Below are positions 25,301 to 37,100 of a stretch of 64,000 nucleotides of DNA, in pieces. Below the pieces are notes generated by a model. It was given only the letters and a program-made list of their open reading frames with translations. It searched no databases and had not been told where the DNA came from. Position 1 is the first letter of the stretch; the number at the start of each line of letters is the position of its first letter. Source of the DNA: Rhea pennata (lineage: Eukaryota; Chordata; Aves; Rheiformes; Rheidae); contig NC_084670.1 in NCBI RefSeq assembly GCF_028389875.1, forward strand, positions 16,649,383 through 16,713,382. Direction: 5' to 3'. The position numbers and the translations under genes were made by a program.

Positions 25301-26906
25301 TTCTATATATATATATGTATATATTTTTTGTCCCATCTGCCTTGCTTATTATTCTAAAATTTAACACTTTTTTAAAATAAAAACATGAAATTCATACCAT
25401 ATTAAAGTGCATGTTGGTTTAAATAGGTATAGAGCCCCTACACTTAATAGTGATGCATCTTTGCAAACAAGCTGATTTTTCAGCCATTTTGCTCCCTCAA
25501 GTAGAGGCTGATGCAGAGGAACATAGGTACTGTCCTGCAGCCTTTAGTCATGGGAGGAGTCCCAGTTACTGACACTTTTCATACAAGAACTGGATAGTAA
25601 GCTTCAATTACTTGATCCAAATCAAACTGGAGTCAAATTATTGATACAATTAGTCGTATTGTGTAGCAAAATTTATTTTTTAAAAGAGAAGGTTGTCCTT
25701 ACGTTTGTGATCTGTCACTGAGGAATTCATACTTCCTTTGTTAATAGTATGTTAGTAATTCTGTGTAAAAAAAAAAAGTTCTCTCTATTGAAATATGTAT
25801 GATTCTACAACCGAGTAGTCACATTTGAATTCTTGAAAGTGTTAACTGTTCTTTTCACGAAACAGAACAGAGATTGCATTGCAGCAGAATGAAATTATGA
25901 ATGTTTTTTTTGATGACTGGAAAGCCCTAGCAGAAGATGAAAGCAGCTATGGTGGCAAGTCAGATGTTTATCTTAAAGAATACCAATCGTTTACAGATCT
26001 GCACTATCTCAAGGATAGAACCATTAGCTGTGTTTGCTGGCACCCAACCATTTATGGTAATGCAATTAAAATACATGTATTACATTACAGCTATAATATG
26101 TGCATCCTTCTTGAAGTTAAGTCTTCAAATTGAAAAGAAAACAATCAAAACTGAGTTAGTATGTTTAAATTGTTGGTTTGAGATGAAGGGAAAAAATGAT
26201 ACACACCAATCCTTTGCAGAATTCAAAAAGGCCAAACAATGTGGGCCACGGGTACCTCGAAATAGTGTATAGCTGGAGATTTTTTAAGAGAGGAAAACGT
26301 CTCCCTTATGAGGCCTGTTTAAGTGGGGCTGCAGCTGTGCTAGAGGCTTCGGTTTGGTGGTGCTGCTTACCTTCCTTCTCCCCACAGCTGGCCCTTGGAG
26401 CACACCTAACGCTGGCGAGGAGTAGTGCAGGCCACAATGGGATGTGGCTCCACACAGTGGGGCCAGGGAGCATCCAAAGGCATATACAATGTCTCCTCCT
26501 GCTCCCTATCCTGCATTACTGCTCTCTGCAGCCATGTTTAAAGGCACAGTTGAGTTCTAGATAAATAGCTGCACAGCACACTAATAGCCAACGTTGCAGC
26601 CTCCAGGGGAAATATAACTAGCTACAAAAAGATTTGATTTCATGATGGGTAGCCAAGACTATATTCTGTGTCACATCATTTCAAGTTCAGTGTTATACCA
26701 TTAAGGAATTCAATTCTGCACTGATCCTTCTCTTCACAATTCATTCATAAATAGTTGAATCTTAACTAATAAAAATGATGACCTAAGAGTTGATCTTTTT
26801 TAAAAAAATATATAAGTACATATTTTTTCTTGTTCTTTGGACTGTATTGAAAAGCTTTAGTCACTTAGAACAAATAATAGTAGGTTGACAGTTGAGCTTA
26901 GCCTTT

Positions 26907-26942
<36 letters not shown>

Positions 26943-29900
26943 TTAAATTTTCTCTTGAAATTTTTTTTTTTTCTCCTCATAATCAGGGATTATAGCGGAG
27001 TCAGCAACAGAGAGGCTTTCTTATGAAGAACGAGTTGATCTTTCTGGTAAATTATTGTTGCAGAAATCAGTAATTCTTTTCTGGAGTTTCTCTGATCCTC
27101 TCCACCCTCAGGTATTTAATTAGGATTTTTTAATATTCCAAGTGCCAAATAACAAGAGAATAATCAGTGGAATTCTACTTTCTCAACTATTTTGTTTTTC
27201 TTCTTTCTAGTTAATGTTGGAGTGTCCTGAAGACATTTACTGCTTTCAGTTCAGCCCAAGTGATCCAAATATCATTGCTGGTGGCTGTATCAATGGCCAG
27301 GTGTTTATTCCCTCTTAAAGAATAAAATTAGATATAACTTTCTGTATTATCTCATAGTAGCAAAGGTAAGGGTAAAGGTACTCAACAAATAGCTAAGCCG
27401 TCGTGCCACAAGATTTCAGAGACCCAAGAATTCAGAACAACGCTGGTAATAGGATTAAGAAATTTCAATGAATAGGGAGGTTTTCTTTCTAGTTCCTTCC
27501 AGTTCTATCAGATAATGGTCCATTTATGAAAAAGATGAAGAATGCATATTTCTTTGTATTTTCAGTGTAAAATAAATTGTGGAAATTCTGTGATCTTGTA
27601 CTGCTAATAAGTTATCTTTGATTACTCTATAGTTGAGCCATTACTGTAAAGTGATTCTCTGTATTACTGATAAATAGGTTAAGTGGTACAGAAATTCTGA
27701 TTTTGTTTGGTTAGGTGTAACATTTTAACTGATTTCATCAGACTGAAGAATCTACCTTAAAAGACCTTATAAATTCTGGTACAGAAAGTGAAGTAGCTTT
27801 TTTTTTCCCTCAAGAAACTAATTATATTTGAAAAGTACATTTATAATGAAAATACAAAGAATGAAATAATTGATAATGATACTCATTTCTCATTCCAGGT
27901 TGTGCTGTGGGATATTTCTCAATATGAAGAAAAGCTGCAAAATGCAAAAGCTAGTGCTGGTGCAATCAAAAAGACCGCTGTTAATTTGGTGAATGCTTCT
28001 ATTCTAAATCTATAGCTGTACAACTATATGTCTGATACGACGGGTGGGAAGGAAAGTTAGAATATAAATTAGTGTGTAAAAATAGGTGAAGAGATCCCAG
28101 CTCAAAATATAGGAATAGGTAATCTTTGCAATGAGAGAATAGGTAAGATTATATGCAGACTGATGAGTTAATGAAATAAACACATTATTGAAATATAATC
28201 TCTACCTGAACAGTCCAGCTTAATAGCTTTACATGTAGCATTTATTGTTAAAAGTAATACAGAAAATGATTATGGAAGTGTATGGACAGAAAGAAGGCAG
28301 CTTGGAAGATGAGAAGAGGATTTCAGTGGAAAGGGAATACCAAGTGGGTAAGCAGAAGAGAGACCTAAGAGCAAAGGAGGAAGTAATAACCTAAGTGGAT
28401 ATGCACTTGTGGAGGCATGCTGGAATTATTTTTAGAGCTTCATATCCATATTTTGGAGCTTTCCATTTTTCCAAAGGGCTCTGTATTAGACCCCTAGAAA
28501 GTTTTATAGACTAATCTAAGATACGTGAGGAAGCATTAACAGTATGCAAAAGTAACCTTTCCTCCTCAACAGGTTTACTACTGCATTTTGAAAATACACT
28601 AAAATATCTTCTTTTAAAACATTTCTAGCCATCATTTATACAAGCTCAGCAGAGTGGTACAGAGCCTCCTTTAGTGAGATACTGTGCAGTGTCTTCCATA
28701 GAATATAGCCATAAAACAATAATAACAGATATACAGTGGCTGCCAGATTATTTTGAGGTGAGTTAAAAATTTTTTTTTACTGTTTCCTAATCTACTACTT
28801 CAGAAATCATACTGTAAATCACGATAAAATATAAAAGATTAAATTCCTTGTAATAGACCTCATTATTTCTGACTGCATTTTAAAATGTTAAGTAATTTCA
28901 GACCACTTGTTCTGTTTACTGAGCTTTACAACTGTGCTGTATGGTACTGTAGAAGATTTCTGTAGCTTTACTCATAATTTCACTATTACAGTCAATCTTC
29001 TATATCTAAAATATGTTGAATTTCTACTGTGGATAATCTAGTCAGCCACTAAGAATTGAGACAAATAAGAATGGTGTTATAGTAATTACCTTAATTCACC
29101 TACATGTTATGAACCCCCAAATTATATTTTGTCATATTTTTAAAGCTTCATGATATGTAGGGTCTATACAGTTAAAGGGTCCAAGATTTTGCTCATTTGC
29201 AACCAAACTGCTGCAATTTGCCCAAATCAATTTAAAATGCAAAGATAATTATAGGTAAAATAATGACAATGGAAAAGCAGATTAAGCTCAAAAAAAAAAA
29301 AAAAAAAAAGGAAGAAGAAAAATGACATCTATAGAAAGCTTATGCCTTTGGAACCAAATTTTTAAGACTTCATAGATATTACAGTCCTTAGCAACATCAC
29401 CAGAAAAGTGAGGGAAAGGGTGCATATGTATGACAAAAAGAAAGCTGATAAAACTGTTCATTATTAAATTATGTTGCAGTGGTAGCCATGGACACTAATT
29501 GGTACCAGATGTTGTAAAACAAAGAAAAGTCTTAGACAGCAGAATGCTCTTTTATTATTATTACTATTTTTTGCCAAAGAAAAACAGAAAAACTGTACTT
29601 GATAAAGAACACTGATAAAGGAATTACTTTGTCATATTTAGCAATGTGTATTAGGAGATATTTTTTGTTATATAAACACATTTGGGATATGTGTTGGCCT
29701 TTTCATAGCAGTGCAGTTTTTATGACACAGTTCCCAATAGCTGTAGTTTATTATTACGTAACATTAAAAAGTAAGCAAAATTATATGCAGATCCTAATCC
29801 ACCTTGGCCTGATTGTGAGAATAACACTGACTCCAGGTGGGTGCTCATTAGTGAGACTAGAGTAGAATTTGCTCTAAAAAGTGTGGCTGAAACTTTGTAA

Positions 29901-32900
29901 GGTTGATAAATACAGTTTTAACCAAAAATAAACATATTTTGCATAAATAGAGATTATGTTTTATCAGGGCATAGCCCGTCATTAGCTGTTCTCTCCCACA
30001 TTCATGGTATATACGTACCTTTTATTTTCCTGAATAAATTAAACAGTAAATTTGGTCTAAAACAATGACTGCTTAGGAATGATAGTTACTGTAAAACCTG
30101 GAGAACCCTATGTACACAAACTAAACTGTTAATAATATTTTTTGAAGGTACTACTACAACACCACAGTAGAGCCTAGAGAATAGAATTCCAAATGATAAA
30201 TTTTGAGAGCTGATCTACTGTGTAAACTTGGCAAAGGTGTATCACTCTCACTATTAACTGCTTGAGATTAATTCCTCCAGGATTTGCAGTTTAAGCAGGA
30301 TAAAAAATGTTACAAATCTGGCAACATAGTAAGGGCCTGATTTTCAGGAGTGCCAGTAAGTACTTATCCTGCTAACTTGATCTAGAATTTTAGGAGTTTA
30401 GCAGGCACAGTGGAAATCAATTCACTTGAAGTACATTTTAAAATACCTTGACTAGGTTTTTAAATCTACTATTTGGTAAATTCAGATTTTCAAACTTTAC
30501 ACAAGCAGAAACAGTGACTTAATTTCTAAAAGTCTATTTTATGTATGTTGAAGTAGTTGCTTAGCTGACAATAGTTTTCAGCTCTCATTTTCATTTTCCC
30601 CTTTAACTATTATTACTATTACTTTTAGGTCAACAGAATGGGTGCTACTTTTGAAAACAGAGCTGAAATTTGTGTGCAGCTTGTAACCTGCTCCCCTGAC
30701 TGGTATATACATTACATATTCAACAAGACATCTTCCAAGTTCCTTTGGAAAGCTTCTTAAATGCAACTTATTCTTTCTGTACACCTATTGTTCTATCATA
30801 TTCTGATTTAACTAGCATATTTCTGGATTCCTGCCAAGCTATTCCTGAACAGCAGAAATCATGTATGCTGAAGACAATCACACAAAGGTCTTGGCCATTT
30901 AAGCTGCTTACAGTGATGACATTAGCGGTTCATTAGCCAAACAATTTTGTTTGAGTTTGTATTCTAGATGCACCTTAGGAAGGATGTTGACCACACATAT
31001 TCTGGCCTGGACAGCCATACCATCACATTTATATTCATTATGTGACTCTTGCACAAAAAGCTATTAAAGACTAAGGCCACAGAAATATTGTAAACTTTTT
31101 TCAGATTAGGAGAGTTAGCTGGCGACATTATTCTGTATGATTCTTCTCTTTTCTAGACTAAATAGTTATGAAGCTAACAAGCAAATATGTCCTGTGTGAA
31201 AGACTTGTAAAGGGTCATAATTCAAAAAGTAAAAATAAATATTCAGTTTTCATGATGACAAAAGGCTTATGGCTTCAGAGCTGCATGGCTGGTCTGAATC
31301 ATAGCTATATCTACCAATTGCATCAAGAGGAGAGTCAGAATAGGAAAGGCAAAATTTGATGATGCAAAGTTGTTTTTCTTAATTAGAAACAGAAAACTTC
31401 AAACAATTCAATAAGTTAAAAGAATGATTGCAAATACAATTGTCAATAAATTTGCAATGGAATGAAAGAAACGAAGAAACTATGTTAAACTACTCACACA
31501 GCAGGGCTCCAAAGTATTAATTCCAAATAAGGCAGGGGAGTCACTGTAATGTGGTTCATGAAGAGCATGGGTCTCTGCGCAACACTTGACAGAAAAGAAA
31601 AAGCAATGTTAGCAATGAACTATTAAGAAAATATATAATTGTCTATATCAGCTGTGTGAATGAATGTCCAGAGCAGAGCAACATGAACAATTAGGAGGCT
31701 GGAAGCTCCAGTAAGATTACAAATTTAAGCAAGTGGGACTGTTTGCTTTAAATATAAGCAAATAAATTAGCACATACAAAAATTAGGTATGAGATCAATT
31801 TGGCTGGCTAGATTACATGCTACCAGTTTCAGTCCATTTCTTTGAGCTCCTGGTACTTGGCACAGTCAGAGACAGGATATTGAATTAAATAGTTTAAGAT
31901 GGCATTTCCTACATTTCCAGGCTGCCTCAGGCTGTGGCTGCTATTACAGTAAGTTGGGCCCAGTGGAGTCTTAAAACACTCACTCTTGGGCTCTGGTCTG
32001 AGAGTGGATTTCAGCTGTATAACAGCTCCATAACCAACTGCAGAGAACCCAAGTAATTGTACTGTTCACAGGCAAGGGAATTCATCTAGGTAGTTGTCAA
32101 CTTTCCATAAGCAAGCTGAACGAATGCTATTTAGCTGCTTTGGTATAGTTAAAAAACAATGAAATGATAAATGAATGAATACAAGCCATCATATGCAAAG
32201 GAAGAAAATTAGTATTTAGTGTTTGCCTTGCTTTTCAAAGTCTTTCTCTATTGCTACATGAAACTTGAAGACAAATGTTAAAAAAACATTTTAAAACATG
32301 CTGAAAATTGCACCTGGCCTTGAAACAAACAGGGAATGATATTATACAATTACTTTGGTATTATGCAGCTCAATATTATTCTGGGATGTTCGAGGCACCA
32401 AACTTCCTGTCCAACCTTTGTCTGAGAAGGTTAAAGAGGAGAAAATTATTGATGTGCTCCCTGACTTTCCTGCCACTTTTAAGCATCTAGATCTCACCTG
32501 GAAACCTCTCATAAAGGTACTGTATACGAACATAGAAGAGAAGGACCAAGCCAAACTGTAAGTATGGCAAGAACTCTATAAAATTTTATTTTTATTTGTT
32601 TGCTTCCCAACCCTTTATTTTTTCCCCAAAATCTATGTTCCTGTGAATTTCTTCTGATTAGGAACTTCAAAGTTCCTCTGCAGCTTCAAAAAAAATATTC
32701 TGCAAAGCTAACTTACAAGACCTTTAACATAAACACTCTTAAAAAACTGTAGTAGGTGCAAAAGTAGTTGCAATAATAGTGTATATTTCTGTTAGCTTTT
32801 TCAAGCACTGTGATGTCTATTCCAGTGGGTCTCAAAACTGTGAAGTGTGGTCACAGTCAACTGTAATTACCTAAAATAGAGCAAAGTCTGATGAAAATGG

Positions 32901-34147
32901 TCATGGTTGTTTGTGGGGGAAAAAAAGATACTAAAAATAATGTTAGGTTAAAAAAAAAAAAGGGTGCTGCTGATCTGTTCTACTCAGCATCGCTTCAGCT
33001 GATACAGAATTTGAAAAAGCATGATCACTCACTGGAACTGGTTTTCTGTTAGCAACAGGAGAAAATTCTAAAATGAAAAGGTTAAAAACAGAGATACTGC
33101 AGATCTGCATTCCTCTGCCTGCTGCAAAAGCCATTTGTGGAATATTAAGAATACACTGCAGACCAAACACAGCTGTTCAATTACAGCAGGAAGAAATTTA
33201 GTCTTGTACCTTGAGGTCTGTTAAAATGAGTTATCAAGTGCTCTTTTTGTTCTGATCAGATAAACCTGTGCAAGAGTGATACCACTGTGGACTACAGTCC
33301 TATCAAAATTAGTCTAAGGGAACAGCATTACCATTACAAAACACCAGGTAATATTTTATTACAGTTTATTGGGAAAGAATGTTTTTAATAATCTCATATT
33401 TTGGCATATACAAAATGAAAGCTACATGACAAAATGTTCAATAGCTAAAAGAGTCTAGGGAAAAATATTTTGTACTGGTATTTATCCAAGTATTGTGTGT
33501 GTGTGTGTATGTATATATATTTGTGTGTGTATATATATACTGAACAGTTCTGTATGCACAGTAACATGCTATGATTCAGTTAATAGTACATGCAAGCCTC
33601 CTAGTCTGTACTCCTGAAATAGTAATTCCTTTTCAGTCCCTATAAAATAATCTCTTCAGAAAAAGATTCCCAGAGTAGCAGTATTTATAGAAGGTATTTC
33701 TGTAATGCTCAGGATAGAGGTATTTTGTATTTCACACTTTATAATAGATCAGTTCTCATTGTGTTCCTCAGTGGTATGGACGTATTGCTAATCCCTCTGT
33801 AAAGTTGGGAAGCTGACACACAGATAGCACAAGAGTCTGTCTGCCTGAGGGAGTTGTTGCAAATCATGCCAGCAAATGCCATTCTGGCAGCTCAGAGAGA
33901 ATTGATCTGTTCTAGCATTTCTAATATAGCTGTCATTGCTGCCGTTCCGTTAACAGGGAGATTTCATGGGGAAACAGGTAACCTGCAGGAGTGCTGCTTT
34001 ACTTGGCACTTGCCATTAGCTCTTTGTACTTGTAAAATCTCTTTCCCAAAGCTCCATTGAAGGCAGTACTGTATACCTACCTACCTACCTACATATATAT
34101 ATATATATATACACGCACACACATATATATATATATAATGTGTGTGC

Positions 34148-34179
<32 letters not shown>

Positions 34180-37100
34180 TATATACATGTCTGTCTTCAT
34201 TTCCTTGAAATTCCTCTCATTTGTGAACTTTTTAAGCCATAATTGTTTGATCACGTAACTTTCAGTTTATAATGAATAACTGTATCTATACTTTTTCCAA
34301 AATAAAGTGCAGTCTCTGAACAAACTAGAAGTACTTTCCAAAGAAAGCCCATATATGGAGATAAGTGTTCCTTCAGGCAAAATTCTGAGAGTGCTAGAGA
34401 ATATCTCCACCAACTTTTTTGTTGGAACTGAAGTAAGTGAAAGTAATAGATTACTGCAAAATGTTAATCAAAGATATTTGAAAGACCAAACAATTATATA
34501 GCAGAGTTTTCAGAACTGTATGGACTTGCATGTTTTCTGCAGGTGTTAATCAAAAAAATTGCTCTGGACATGCCTTTTTTTTACTCCTGTTTTAATGCAT
34601 TTCACTCCTTATTTAGAACACTAATAAAACCTCATATTTGGTAGACCTTGAATGCTTATATCAAGAGCAGAATTGGAAACCCAGCAGTACTTTCCAGAAC
34701 CTATAAGATTAGTAGTATTTTTTCTGTGCTTCCTCAAATGTCAGGTGAAAAAGTTATTTCACTACTATTTCCCTCGTAACTTGTTTCTAGTTTTGGAAGC
34801 CCTACCTATACCTAGTCCTCTGTCTGCATATATGAAAAATGTGATCTAAAATTCAAAAATCTTTCCCAGTTTTGAGTTCACATGGAAACATTTTGCATTC
34901 AACCACCTTTTTGTTTCCAGCCACCTTTTCTGCAAATACTAGGGCAAAGTATGTGCTGTAAATACAGAGTACCCAATTCTGCCTAAATATATCATAATAA
35001 GCAAAGCTGTTTTGACAATGTAAAACTGAAAAAAATGACCAAAAATTTTACTACTTTTTCAGTCATGTTGGCTGCAAATTTTTCTTTTAATTTACCCAGA
35101 GCATATTTAATAGTGGTTATAATTAAGTAAAGTCACAGATTAAAAAGAGCAAGTTTGAGATACGTCACCAAGCTCTCACACTAGCATTTATTTGAATTTT
35201 CTGGCATCACAGGATGGAGAAGTTATTTATTCTGACTGGAAAATGGAAAGAGATAGTGACTCAGGAAGACTAATTAGTAAGTTCAAGTTTCCTAATACAT
35301 TTTTAAACCTTAAAATATTACTAACTTTAAAATCTTTACAGTGATACTCTGCCTTTCTAATACTCTTGCTCATCTGCTATAATACTCTATATATAATACT
35401 CTATTTCAGTGATGACACCAGGATTCAGCATTAGGCCCTCAAAATAACCTGCTGTTTAACTGCCATGACAGAATAGAAAGAACCCTCTCCAGTACCACAG
35501 GTGCATCGCTACGTGCCTATTGACACTAGTCACACTTCATAGTAACTAAATCCTGTACAACACCTGAGGCATTTCCAAAGCCTGTATATTACAAGCAAAA
35601 TGTTGAGGCTAGGATCCTCAAATCCTGTGCTGGATCCTGCACCCCCTTTTATCCCCCTGCATAACTCCCAGCACAAAGACTATCACTGAAAGCACTAATT
35701 ACAAGCAACTGTCTTTTCCATTCTGTTAGGTCAGAAGCCTTCTCAGAAACACCCTGTCCACGATGGAATCGTACATACTGTTCAGCAATCACCATTTTTT
35801 AAAGACATTGTTCTAAGTGTTGGAGGCTGGAATTTTGCCATTTGGAAAGAAGGTGTTGCAGTAAGTTACTTTAAAACATAATTGGTAGAGATAAAAGAGC
35901 CTCCGAGGCTTTATTTTCAGAAGTGTTGGTAAATCCCAAAGCCTGAAAAATTTAGAAATAACTTGGATAAGAAAAGCTTTTTTTCACATCAGAAGAACTA
36001 TTTTTAAACAGCATTTCGTAAACTTGCCTTTTACAGAAAGAAGGAAGTGGCCTTCTCTAATACCAACCTTGTAAATCCATGGCTTCTCCACAAATTATTT
36101 CTGGTGCCAGAGAAGCCGAAGAATAAAGGCAGTGTATGCTAACTAGGTCTGAAGAACTGTTCATTTAGGATGCTGTCTTTTCATCAGCTGAAGAAATAAA
36201 AAGATATTTTTTCGTTTTGTCATGTAAGAATCCAGGTTAGCTGCACCTAGCAAAATCTTAAGACCACAGATTTTAACAGCAAACAGACAGATTATCTTAG
36301 AGTGGGAGTTAGATACCAGCTTTTTTTTTTTACTCCCCCACATTTCTCCTCTTAATCTGCAAAAGGTGATACTGATTTGGAGACCAGTATCATTTTTGTA
36401 ATAGGATCATTTAAATTGTGAATGTCGTCAAATGTCAGGAGGTTAGTAGTAGTGAATGGAGCACACTCTTTGATTTTTGTGTCTTTTTTTTTTAAACAAA
36501 AAAAATAGGTTGGACCAATCCTTCAGTCAAGCTGCTCAGCAGTAAGATATACTGTGGGACACTGGTCCTTAACAAGACCAGGAGTTTTCTTCATTGGCAG
36601 AGAAGATGGAAATATAGATATTTGGGACTTACTGGAGAAAACTCATGAGCCATCTCAATTCCAGAGCATCTCTATCTCAATGATCACTTGCATCAGACCC
36701 TGGATTGCCTCAGGTAAGATGATGGTGATCACATTTTACTATGCCACCTTTTTAAAATATACTATACCATTTCTTTTAAAATATACTATGCAATTCCTTC
36801 AAAGCACAATTTAGTCTTAATTAACATTCTAAATCTTATAAAATACCTAAGTGCTGTAATAAATACATAATATAATACTTTACTTCCACAAATGTAACTG
36901 CACTGTGTACTGAGATGCATACATCAGAGTCTGAATGTATTAGTAAGAGAAAAAGCAAGGCAAAATGTTTATTTTTGTTTTTAAAAACAGTAATTGAGCT
37001 TGAAAAAGTAAAAAGTTTAGTTTTTAGTTAAAGTGAATTTCCTTTGTTAAGAAAATAAGGCTTTATTTTTGCTGCAGTGAACAGAACCAAAAAAAGACCA

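Noticed and set aside
26196-26564. 122-codon frame in DNAI3 intron 8.
   Set aside because: Lies in a GC-richer intron patch, no recognisable domain, no need for an exon here because exons 8 and 9 join cleanly.
29290-29309. A20 run as the tail of a retroposed gene copy.
   Set aside because: No spliced coding sequence or target-site duplication is recognisable in front of it.
32517-32557. Extension of DNAI3 exon 14 to the stronger GTAAGT donor.
   Set aside because: It makes an immediate TAA when joined to exon 15 and spoils the alignment with the human protein.
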